Positions 48,532-59,176 of a DNA stretch of 64,000 nt are shown here, piece after piece. The DNA lies in assembly GCA_009869945.1 (NCBI GenBank), contig WIXG01000147.1, positions 62,001-126,000 of the forward strand. The letters run 5' to 3'. A model generated the notes under the pieces. It saw only the letters and a program-made list of their open reading frames with translations, was not told the origin of the DNA and ran no database searches. This stretch comes from Mesaphorura yosii (taxonomy: Eukaryota; Arthropoda; Collembola; Poduromorpha; Tullbergiidae). The translations under genes were made by a program, and so were the position numbers. The first letter of the stretch is position 1, and the number at the start of each line of letters is the position of its first letter.

Positions 48532-51500
48532 ATGGATGTCAAGCGAAAGGCCAACAATACAAAACTCAACACACGCGTACAGGCCGTCGACAATAATCCT
48601 CCGCCCATCGGATCCAAAATCTACGCAAAGAACAGCAACAGTTTTAGCAGTTCGAACGGGGCTGTCGCAAATGGCAACGCTGTTCGAAACGGCAAGCCTC
48701 TCGTCCATCAAAACAGTTTCATAAATGGCGGCCCAGTGCCCCCGGTGCTTACTGTGGTAGTTGATCCAGACAAGTTAGAGGCGGCCAAGAAGCGCCGGGA
48801 GGAAGAAAAGGAGAAGGAGCAGCAAGCGCAAGTTAAGAAGCCTAAACCAAGTTGGAAACAGCGATTAAAATGGCTGGTCACCATGTTTCTGTCCCTGACT
48901 GCCGTCTTGTCGGGGTTTTCTTTACTATTTATCATCCCACTTGCGGTTGACCCGATCTTGCACGGATTCGAAGCTCAATTCTCGCCCGAACCCGTACTAT
49001 GCAGGTAATTAAGCTATTTCTTAATATGCGGAAAATTTTAAACTTAATACCAGAAGTTATGATTTGAAACACGTACGAGGCCATATTTCAAAACAACCAT
49101 AATATTATTTTGGATAAACTCAAATAAGATAAGTGTGACAAAGTTGGATCGTACATTGAGGTTGTGTTGGTGTTCAGGCTTAACCGGTTAACTAAATTTT
49201 GTTGTAACCGCGAATGTAACATTGCGTTTTATCGTTTGTTCCACCAGGACCACTTCATCCCGCTTCGCCTACGGAACGGTTCAGTGTGACACTCCGAGCT
49301 GTCGCGAGGGCTGCACGGCTGACGTGTACAATTGTACCTTTATCTACGTGACGTATTCGAAGGATCAACCTTGGAGTCAAAGCCAAAGCAGTTTCAGCAA
49401 TTCGCCTGCTGGCAGGGGTGCTGTCGTTGTTCCTGCTCATGCCAACGTTCCTTTCAGAAATAGTTCAGACATCAGCACATCAGGCTCCAATTACACCTCG
49501 TACCTTTTCAATAATAATGAGATTGACTCGTCGGACTCGAATTCTGATTTCAACGAAGACAACTTGACATTCTCCAGTGAGTGGTTCGATTCATTTTTAA
49601 TTAAGTAAAAGCTTTCATTGTTTTCTGTTTATTTTTTGTGCCTAACAGATGCAACTCTGTTCGTGACTCCGACTGGTTGCGGATACCCACCAGAAATCAA
49701 CTGCAGTGTCTTTGATGAACTGTACATGCAACCTGGGAGCGTGTACCCTTGTCATTATAGCCGTGCGGACAATTCCCTCGTTGTTCCTTACTACAATTGG
49801 AACGAAGAATTTCTCTGGTTAAGTTTTATACTCGGATTTCCATTGAGCTCATTGATCACGGCGTCCATTCTGCTTTTCGTGGTTTACAAATGGAAAGTGG
49901 ATTCCTTGCCGTGTGAGGAAGGAGAATTTAGCGATGTTACGGGCGGAACGGCGCAGAAAACATCGGCGAATGGCGGACCACCGTTTAAAGTGTAAGTCTT
50001 AATTCACTTTGGGAGTAATAATTAGGCTTAAGCGTGTAGTTTGGCGACTGTGACGTGCGTCGCGTGCTCACGAAACTGCCATTTCTTCTTCTGACATGCA
50101 CGTGAAAAGAGTGCTGGTGTGATCGTCGTGTATGCAATTTAGCCTGGTTGAAATGTGGCCCATGCTGCGTTATGGGTACTTGCGTTCTAACCTAATGGTA
50201 GTTTTTATATTTTCTGGAACAGAAAGGATCATTTTCATTAAGGGGTGGGTTTGGGCCACACTTTTATATTTTTGTTATTGGTAGGCCTTAGTGTCTAGAA
50301 TAAAGCCCACTCCAGCCTAGGGTCAAATTCAGCATTCAGCGAAAGGAAATTCAGAAGAAAATGATGGCAGAGCTGATACGGATTGGAACGGAAATTGAGG
50401 AGCAAACTCACAGGCGACGCAATTGAATTTCCCTTCAACGAAAAAGGCGATAAGAATTTCTTTACCGGCGAGCAGGTAGAAAAGATAAGAAAAGGACCAA
50501 ATAAGATAAGTTCCCGGACGGTTCAATCTTAGTGATAGCTCATTTTAAAGCTAAGCTAATAGCATGCCGATTTTAATTTTGGCCTCAACTCAGTCCTGTG
50601 ATACTACTCAGCGATATTTGCTCGAGTTGGGGAAAATAAGCAAAAAAAGATCTTGAAGGACCATTATTTTCAAATCCCTCAAGTGCATTGATCCTGATGA
50701 ACAAGTAGCACTCCTTCACAGAAGAAAATCTCACTTTACCCCAGCCTCAAACTCCATATGTAAGAGTTATGGCTGGCCAAAGGCTGCATCCCAATTTCCT
50801 ACCTTCTGGGCCTGGGCGTGTTTATTAACCAAACCTTGTGAGTGAGTAGCCCTTGGGCAGGGATGAAAATAACAACATACCCCAACTCGAAATTCGCTTG
50901 CAAGTTCTGCCAAAAATTGGCGAAGTTTCCGACTTTGAACTTTGACCTCGGATATCTCCGGTCTGGGATGGAATTTCAGGTCCCTTTCTTTTGGGTTGTG
51001 TTTCATCATATTAGGACTACATTACGAGATACCACAGGTTCCTGAAATATGGCATAGGAAAAAGTTTAAAATTGGGGGCCAAACTTTGGAGTGACCTTTT
51101 CCCTAGGCACAGTGCTGAATTTGACCCCAGGCTGGACTGGGCTTTATTCTAGACAATAAGGCCTACCAATAACAAAAATAAAAAAAAGTTTGACCCAAAC
51201 CTACCCCTTAATGTATATGATCCTTTAAAGTGAAAGTGGTAGAAGCAGTTCACGTTCGTGTTGGCCTCGTTTAAACGGTATTAACTTAATACTGCAATGC
51301 CACGATACTTTATAAAAGTGAAACATATTTCATTATTCATGCAATGATTGCGAATATTTAGGCGATCTTGACAATCCGTACGTAATAAGGTCGTGGGCTT
51401 TCTCTTTGCGTTAACTTTATTCAAGCTATGCATTCGTTCTAGATTTTTGTAATGTTTGTCGTAGTGTTTTGTAGCTTGATTGATATGAAAAACTTGCAGA

Positions 51501-52015
51501 CTGAGTAATTTTTATTTGACGAAACCATGTGAAGCGTGGCAAAGTTTATGTCTGATATGTCTCACTTGTTAGTGTGCTTTCCATTGATTAGGTGCTTTCT
51601 CATTTCTTTCAGGTCGACGAAGGAGAAATGGGCTCAACACAACAATCACAACCATCATCATAACCCACACAATTCGATTAAGTCGAAGGCAGAGCACGTC
51701 AATGAGACGACTACGACTGCATCCGATACCGAGACACACATTCCCTCCGAGGAAAAGCCCTCAACCTCATCTTCAGTGAAAGCCAACGGTCACGGTCCTC
51801 CAAAGGCAGCTGCTGTACCGGTGCAGGAGCCTGAACCTGCTCCTGAGTCTGCTCCAAGACCTGAACCTACGCCAAAGCCGGCACTTGAACCTCCGCCAGC
51901 CGTACCAGGACCTTCAACATCCCATCCTCATCCCCACACTCCCAATGTCATCCCAATCGCAGTGATAGCACAAAGTTCGTCCTTTACATCGTCAACTGAC
52001 AGTGCAATCACATAG
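48532..52015 (+). CDS. TipE-homologous sodium-channel auxiliary subunit (Teh2/Teh3-like)
   Basis: Exons 48532-49004, 49248-49576, 49649-49991 and 51613-52015 join in phases 2, 1 and 2 and give about 515 residues. The N-terminus of about 118 residues is polar, with a Glu/Lys-rich helix (KKRREEEKEKEQQAQ). Membrane segment 1 is near 126-148 (FLSLTAVLSGFSLLFIIPLA). The loop has CDTPSCREGCTADVYNC, several NxS/T sites and PTGCGYPPEINC, ending YPCHYSRADNSLVV. Membrane segment 2 is near 333-357 (LSFILGFPLSSLITASILLF). The C-terminal exon codes a His-rich then Pro/Glu-rich tail. The cysteine pattern places it firmly in the TipE family; which Teh number it matches is not decided, hence no symbol. The first intron is 243 bp, the second 72 bp and the third 1,621 bp; the last contains a transposon-like element. 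AATAAA at 52,192-52,197 is a good 3' end. Confidence 0.88.
50223..51226. mobile_element. MITE-like non-autonomous DNA element with about 112-bp terminal inverted repeats
   Basis: The arm 50,223-50,334 and the reverse complement of 51,113-51,226 match along their length with roughly nine in ten bases identical: both read AAAGGATCAT, then CATTAAGGGGT, GGTTTGGG, TTTTTGTTATTGGTAGGCCT, TGTCTAGAATAAAGCCCA, and GGTCAAATTCAGCA. The 780-bp interior has no long ORF, so the element would need a transposase supplied elsewhere. It sits wholly in the third intron of the TipE-family gene. I could not fix a target-site duplication. Confidence 0.75.
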
Positions 52016-52191
52016 TACAATTCGACCGTGCTCTTTTACCTGGAACTACAATATAAGACTGGATCAATTAAAGTGAACTCGAAACGCCTACACCGACCGG
52101 TAATAATGTATACTCTCGAGTTAATTCATGCCCACATTTGTATGAGCTAATATTGTGTAGGATTTATAGATGTACAGTAAAGAATGTAAAG

Positions 52192-52197
52192 AATAAA
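52192..52197 (+). terminator. Poly(A) signal of the fourth TipE-family gene
   Basis: AATAAA 177 bp after the stop at 52,015, in an A/T-rich context. Confidence 0.5.
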
Positions 52198-52549
52198 TTC
52201 TTAAGGTATTGTAATTATAAGAACGATGGAATCAGTTAGACGTAGACACGCCAACGCCAAGCAAGGAGAGCTGGCACACATTTTGCGTCGGTTGGTCGTT
52301 TGCTTTCACGATTTTACGCAATCCTCATATTCACATTCCAAAAAAACAAAGAATCTAAACCATTATTTTATAAACCAAATGAGCTCCACGTCCATTTGTC
52401 GTAAATTCTGAAGCCTCTTATCTGTACTATTTACATCAGAGACAATTTAGCTCAAGGTGGGCAATAATGAGAAATGTTTATTTTCGGAACGCTTCTGGAG
52501 CACAAAAACAGTTCGTCAAAGTTATTGGACACATGACAGTCAAATCATT

Positions 52550-52989
52550 AACCACTTAACAGACGTTTGACATTGAATTCCGCATTTACGAGCACGTTAA
52601 GCACGCATTTCTTATCACCTCTTGTAAAATTATTCAGTGTGTCAGGAATTGAAATGTTGGCAACGTCGTAAAACTGTCCATACTCACCTGGGGCAATCGC
52701 GTGTCGCCTCTTCGTATGTGACAGACTACGACACAGACTTGTATCGTCATTTTGACCACGGTTGCTTGTCCAAGAGCAGAAGACGATTACAGAAGGCTCG
52801 AACCACCACAGACTGGAGGCCCAGACGATAAGCGAGAAGTGGTTTTGCTCTGACCGGCTATACCGAGGCAGCGGCGAAGGCGGTCGGTGACGATGGTGCT
52901 CCCGACTCGTACCCACGACTTAAACGATGAGGTTTGAATACGGTAGCACTGAAAATGTTCTGACGAGTTCTCTGCATTGAAATATTCAT
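52550..52989 (-). CDS. Possible small spliced gene (very tentative)
   Basis: A minus-strand ATG at 52,989 opens a 43-codon frame rich in Arg, Ser and Ala with no acidic residue before Glu 29 (begins MNISMQRTRQNIFSATVFKP), like a mitochondrial presequence. Downstream a strong donor CCCCAG|GTGAGT (intron start 52,687) and an AG at 52,621 or 52,619 define a 67-69-bp intron of the size usual here. I could not connect these pieces into one convincing frame, so only the splice signals and the presequence-like start support a gene. Confidence 0.2.
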
Positions 52990-53330
52990 GGTGAAAGATC
53001 TGTGTTTATGAACGGATTCGAAAGCTCACAGAACACCGCATTACATCATCATATAACTTTCATTTTAGTTTTGTAAAAATGATAAACGTTTATGACAAAG
53101 ATTCCTTGCGATTGCTTTCATTGTGGAACCCGACTGTCTATTAACTTGGTAGCATGACTTGGCTTTGACACAAATTAAAAGCAAGCACTATGGAAAGAAG
53201 TAAATTGAAACAAACAATTTTAATCTTAAATCCAAACGTTTCGCATATTTTATTCACCTTTTAAATTAAAGACAAAAACAAACGCACAACTTGCATTGAC
53301 AAGTTACATAAAAAAGTTAGAGACAAGATC
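52990..53330. other. Short intergenic stretch with MYND-gene 3' end
   Basis: AATAAA on the minus strand at 53,253-53,248, 78 nt beyond the stop of the MYND gene, is its likely poly(A) signal. Nothing else is seen. Confidence 0.45.
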
Positions 53331-54121
53331 TCATGCGGTAGGCTCAGACTTCACTGCTTCAGGCATCGGTTCTGTTTTCTCTCCGGTCGGAGTCGGATCA
53401 GCCTTAACTTCAGCTGTTGGTTCAGCCTTAACCACTGTGGCGGGTGGTGCCGCCGAAGTTGAGGGACCAGCCGCCGATGTTGATGCTACGGGCTCGGAAG
53501 ATGAGCTGGCACCGGCACCTTGTTCAGGCAGTGGAGGGGGATACTGATTCTTGACGACGTCCGGATTCTCCTTGAACCAATCGTAGTTGTCACATTTTTC
53601 ACTACGTTTCTCGTACTCCGTAGTGATGAGCTCTTTCAAGTTTCCAGTGATGCAGGCCTCATGCAATCTAACCAGATCGCGTTTAAGTGATACAATCAAT
53701 CCAGCGTATAGTCTTAATAGCTTCAACTCTTCGGCTTCATCTTTGCAGTTGACAAAACCATAATCACGCCGAACGTCTTCACCACTTGGTGCAGCATCTT
53801 TCTTGGCGGCTTCATCCAGCTGATTGACCGACCACTCCTGGACTGTCGTTGCACTGAATCAGAAACAAACGCTGTTTTATGTTCGGTGAACTAACTTCAC
53901 AGTTTGATTATGGATTTATAAAGATCTATCTGTAGTGTCGCAACTTACAATGGTGTACATGTCGGCCTGTGATTTTTCCAGTCTTGTTTTTGATGGTCAA
54001 CCGTGCAGTAAAAGATCTTCTTGCATCTTGTGCACCTGTTTCTTGATTCAGTAGAGCAAACTGGGCAATTGCCAGATTGCGGAAGGGTCTCCAACACCCT
54101 CTTAAGCTGGCGCTGGAGCAT
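53331..54121 (-). CDS. MYND-type zinc-finger protein
   Basis: Exon 1 (54121-53949) from ATG and exon 2 (53853-53331) join in phase 2 across a 95-bp intron with donor TT|GTAAGT, giving about 231 residues. Residues 19-55 form a complete MYND finger: CPVC, then RCTRCKKIFYC, then HQKQDW, H and C, with all eight zinc ligands present. MYND fingers bind proline-rich peptides in partner proteins. The spacing and HQKQDW resemble the finger of EGLN/HIF prolyl hydroxylases, but no 2-oxoglutarate dioxygenase domain follows. Instead there are helices (LLRLYAGLIVSLKRDLVRLH) and a Pro/Ala/Ser-rich tail carrying VKAEP, VKADP and VKSEP, of which VKAE and VKSE fit the SUMO consensus. No catalytic domain is seen, so an adaptor or transcriptional regulator is likely. 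I do not recognise a named orthologue. It is head to head with the CCDC174 gene. Confidence 0.8.
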
Positions 54122-54924
54122 AATTTCTTAACTTCGATGACCGTTCAGTCTTCAGTATCCCCTTTTGTGTAGTTGATGGAGTGAGTTGTACGACCAATAA
54201 TTAGGACGAAGTTGCTGGCAGCAAAAAGAGAAGCACATAAGCAAAATTAGGTTGATTGAGGAAACCAGGAGGAAATATTTTATATGCAAAATTACCTGTG
54301 TTCCCTCCTTAGATTCTGGATGATTCCTGTTATAATTAAATTATACCGATGATACAAAAGCCACTTGCATGGGTTTGAATTTCGAGCAACAATTTCTTTC
54401 TTTATGCCGTACTTTTTATGCTGATGTAGGTCTTCAACAAAGATGAACACGGACACAACCTCGCCACAATTATTGATGGGACTGTAATTTAAATGAAATC
54501 ACACTAATTAATTACAGTTAGTTTAAGTCAAATTATGCAATTGTGCTAGAACTTGAACACATCCGTACTCAGTACGGCCGAGGTGGAAACTTACTATCGC
54601 TTGGGAAACTTTTGCATCGGTATTGTAAACAGAACGCATTCGTCCTTTACAATTTGAATACGAAAGTGGGAATATGCGAATTCCCAAGAAGGCAACAGAA
54701 TACGACAGACATCAAATCAAGTTTGTTGCCGATTCGTTTCTTCAATTTTTTCTCCAATATAGAAATATGTCTCTAATATAGGATAGAAATCAGATAGCTT
54801 CATGATTATTTCGTTCGTTGAATTGGTTCAGCAAAGGTAAATTGGGAATTTGACTACGCCCTGCTCAAACTTGGAGGACATACCGCTTTCTGGCGCGGAA
54901 GTAATTAGTCCTGATTGACCAAAG
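54122..54924. promoter_or_regulatory. Divergent promoter region between the MYND gene and CCDC174
   Basis: The two start codons face away from each other across 803 bp, so this stretch must contain both promoters. A 77-codon ORF inside it (54,543-54,776) has no support. Confidence 0.4.
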
Positions 54925-55981
54925 ATGAATACGAAGAAGGTTATTGATGTTGGAATCACTTCGGTGAGTACCTTTTGTCTCAAAATTCAGTCATGCATTT
55001 GAGAGACATTTAGATGCCCCAGCTTTGCAATAGAGAGCAAAAGACATTTTATATTGGCAAGATGCTGATCCTTAATTGGATTAATGAATACTGATTCCTT
55101 TGATTTTATTTGGCTTACAGTCCCTCGTCGAATTAAAAGCCGAGGTACTACGAAAGCAAAGCGAGCTTAAGGCATCAGCTCCTTCGACGTCAAAGGCGTT
55201 CGGAGTTCAAAAAACGGTGAAGAAATTACCTAAGGTGGTGAGAAATGCTGGCGTTGAGAAGCGAAATGAAAGAGATAAGGACATGGACGCAGAAGAGGAC
55301 AAGTCTATCGAACGGGCAAGGTAATTACTAATTGCGATTCAAGTGGCTGCTCACAACGCAGGTTGGCTTAATTGTCATTCACAATTCAGATATGTGCTCG
55401 AAGAGAAGGCAAAGCTTTATGACAAGATGAATCGCCGTGAGACTCTGGGGTATGATGACAAGGAGCATCCCGTACTTGCAAATTCACTGGTTGACTTCCA
55501 GCGCAAAGTAATCGACAACATTTCCGAAGATCCACAGCATTATGAGCGTCCTGACAGATATGCTGACGCTATCGCTTCGAATGAAGAAGAGTACGAGGTC
55601 GACGAGGCTGAATGGACGGAATTTACCGACAGTTTGGGAAGAACTCGCCGTTGTCTCAAGTCTGACTTGGCAGAATTTATTTCCCGGGATGAAGAGATGG
55701 TGAAGATTACAAAAGATGAGCCGACCATCTCGCCAGAAGATGAATTGTTAATACGCAAGCATGAAGAGTGGCAGAAAAAGGCGGAAGAAGTTGCAATGAA
55801 AAGTCATGTGCATTATCAGGATGTTCTATACGACGGTAAGTCACTGTTTAATTTATGCAAACTGTGGTGTGATGGTGGTAGTAGCGATGAATCAATTCCT
55901 TGCTCAATACCAATATTATATTACCCAATGTCTCAACCAGCTCGAGGGATTCAGTATCAATTAGCGCTTTGCAATTCGTGA
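54925..55981 (+). CDS. CCDC174: CCDC174 orthologue, C-terminal half not found
   Basis: CCDC174 is a nuclear coiled-coil protein associated with the exon junction complex. Exons 54925-54963, 55121-55320 and 55390-55835 join in phases 0 and 2 and encode about 228 residues that follow the family in order: SLVELKAEVLRKQ, DKSIERARYVLEEKAKLYDK, WTEFTDSLGRTRRCLKSDL near residues 155-175, and VHYQDVLYDG at the end. The human protein (about 467 residues) continues with a conserved block beginning near RELGVGYF. No exon of that kind was found in the next 3 kb. A donor GAC G|GTAAGT is present at 55835. If it is not used, the frame adds 48 unrelated residues and stops at 55981, the end given here. The gene is either truncated here or has a long next intron. 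Confidence 0.8.
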
Positions 55982-58900
55982 GGATTGAGATCTGAATTCT
56001 AGTCACCAGTCACTTCACTTGGCTCATATATTTTCTATATTGATTTCATTTTGTCTCACCAAACCCGCATTTTCTCCTACATCAGAACCAGACATCATTG
56101 CGAGATAAATGGTGTCATTTTACCTGTACCAATCGGCGTTGTGTTTTGTGGGTTCTTTGGACAATTGTCAGTTAAATAGTTTCGTATGGTATTATTAGTG
56201 GTCGAGTTGAGTCCTTAGTTCAATCAGAGATTGAACATCCATTCAAAGTTTAATAGGCGGATACTCATGCCAATCCTGAAATTGTTCCGCTGAGATACTC
56301 TGATCATGTGAAGTCTCTACGCGCGTTCTACTACCGCAAAAATAGTATCGCATTTCGCATTGTTATCGCATCACAAGATATATTACGCATACCGGGCATT
56401 CAATTCCAGCGCAGGCTGACAGGCTATTAAATTGTGTAACATTATCATCATCAGTTGTTCAACTGGAAGGACCACACAGTGCGGAGCCGTACCGAGCAAA
56501 CTTATACCGATTTGAGTTATTTATGGCCTCTGCGAACATAAAGACGAAAGTTTATGGCTACTTTCAGCGTTCTGTCTGCTACGGTGAATATGAATGCGGT
56601 AAGTGGCTGTGTTCAACCAGAAGCACATCCTTCTCGGGCCGCAGACATTGTGCAAGCTCGCTCCGCTTTCTCTGAGAGTTTTCTTTCTCGTTTCGGTTTC
56701 ATGTGCCCACTTATTTGGTTGCGTTGCCCGACTGACTTTTCGCGAATTGTGAAACTCTGGGCAAGGTCGAAGCAGGAAAGGAAGGAAACCATCGCACCGT
56801 AGGAAAGCGATATTTTCATAGAGCCGAAATGCAAAGGGCGGAGAAAATGAAAAAATAACCAAATATCGAGATAATTTAATAAGCATTATTATTTTGCTTG
56901 CGACCTTTCTCCAAAAGTTCGATATTTGGACTTGAGTAGGGAAATAACGTCCATAATATTCTTGGTCCGCATGACGTGCTGTTGGACAGGGGCGTTTGTA
57001 GCTTGGAGTCAATCCATTTGGATGAGTTAATAGCCCGACACGAGAGCAAAGTAGCAGCAAATGTATTCCCAAGGTCCTTGGACATATTGAGCCTGTCCAA
57101 GCGCCGTGCTTGCTGGATAGATGAAACGAACCTTGAAATTAGGTTTTTTAAAATTGCAACGTTAGGCCAAGAACGAGGCAGGGATGGCGGCGAGTCCCAG
57201 ACGCTATTTGGAATGCAATGAATGAAGAATGGATTAAAGAGGTTTTACGAAAGCATTGGCGTTCTTGAGTCTCGCGTTTTGCGTTACTTTGTACAGTTCG
57301 AGGCGTTCTTGAGAAATCCAACTTTTACCACGAAATCGAGCTCACCAAAGTGTAATTGCCAATTATTGCGTGCGTGTGTCCTTGCAAGTTGTCGGTTTTT
57401 CGTTCGTTCGTGCCGAATTTGGTGTTACCAGGATGGAAGGACGCATGTACTCCTTTTCTCCACAGGCGTACAAGCTCATTGTTGTTTCATGATGAAGAAG
57501 ACACAGGGACTAATCATTCCCATTTATTAAATGATATGAGCTTTAATTAATAACACACTGGGGTCCTGACATGCTTCCGAATCGATTTACGCAGTCTAAC
57601 ACTGCGACCCAGTGTCAAAAGCCATGCATTCAGGCTTTGCAGGGTTGGAAAGGGTAACGAGAAAATGTTCATCCTGCGAGTGGCTCGGTACTGTCGTTAT
57701 CTGTCTGCATCGACCTACATTGCGAAATGCTCACGTATCGCAATAGAGCAGAGAAAGCCAGAGCAGCACAACGGGCAATCGTTTTAGGCGACCATAAAAT
57801 GTAATTTAAATCCCAATGCGCAATGCAAACGCGAACGAACTGGAAAAGTTACTTTCGAGAAATGAGCATGTAAGTTCTGGCTACATATTTGCATACCGAA
57901 TTTCGGATTACGCACAAAGTTTTCCACTCACGATGATCACGAATTTGGATTCGCACACGAGGCGATGGAACGAAACGAGAATGAGATCGGGAAAAAATAT
58001 GGTAAAAGCCTGCCACGAAATTCCAGGGCTTAAAAGTTTATTTAATTCCGACGCAAACGCTTCGCATAGCTTTGGCTGCAAAGACAAACTTATATGGAAA
58101 TGTGAAACAAATGAAGCTCGAACGTGCTAGGGCCAAATCATGTGCAAAATTCTAAAGATAAACGGAAAGACAAATAAATTCCTGCCGAGCTGTCTAGCTA
58201 GACAGAGAAAAAGGCAAAGAAAAGCTGACTCTGGCTCTGGTTGGAAAAGATTGGACGTGCGGACGAGATTAGCTGTCTGAGGACTAATTTGAAGCAATAT
58301 TCATATTTGTAGACTCTTAATTAGTAAACTTTTCCCCATTTGAAGTTGATGTTGATGTCGTTTCCTCTTCCTTCCCCTGCCTCTGCCTAGTTAGGTGCTG
58401 CACCAGATTTCCAGCTTCTTCATTAATATACAGTTCTTTAATTTGAACTTAACTTTGCTTCATGAAATGAAATGAAGTGCGGGCGATGAATAAAGTTTGC
58501 CAATTAAGGAGATTCAGGAACAGGAAGTCGGTGAATAGGAATTATTGAATGACTTTCTTGCTTTAATTCACTCTCAACATGAATTCCGAGTAAAATTTTG
58601 TACGAACCAAACTCGATAAATATTTGGAATTTAATAACAGTAATACATCATTAATATTCTGGAGTTTGATATGGGCGTGGTTAAAATATGTATTTTCGGC
58701 TTTCGTTCGCTGGCGCTGGTATTTTTCCGACTGTGAACACGCTACACATGTGAAAGATCTTTCCTCTTCCATGCTAATCTGTTTTGACATTAACTAAAGA
58801 CTTAAGGCTAGAACTTCACTACCATTAGGCTATATGGTTAGGATCACATTTGCTTTCATTCCATTCACAACTCACGGTCACAGCAATCCACACGTGCTTC

Positions 58901-59176
58901 GAAGTAAATAAATATATTTTGTCTTTTCTATACAATATTTCGGTATTTGGAGATTATTAATTTCACTAATGATGTATTACGTTAGGTTGATAAATTAAAA
59001 ATGGAATACTCGCCTACTTCCTACAGACTATACAAAAGAAACTCGTTGGGACTAGTAAATAATATTTGGTTCATAAAAAGGCGTAAAAATGAACAAAACG
59101 TGTTACGACGTCACATAGGATCATAGAATGTAAAAATATTTGTGAAATTAATAACGCTAACTCACATGGAATTGTG
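55982..59176. other. 3.2 kb without a convincing gene
   Basis: ORFs on both strands at 56,521-57,530 overlap one another and show no conserved content. If CCDC174 continues, its missing exons should be here, but no stretch resembles them. The 3' UTR of the Ly6-type gene occupies the right end. Confidence 0.4.

Noticed and set aside
56521-57072. 183-codon minus-strand ORF
   Set aside because: Overlapped by similar-length ORFs on the other strand, with no domain; treated as a stop-poor region.
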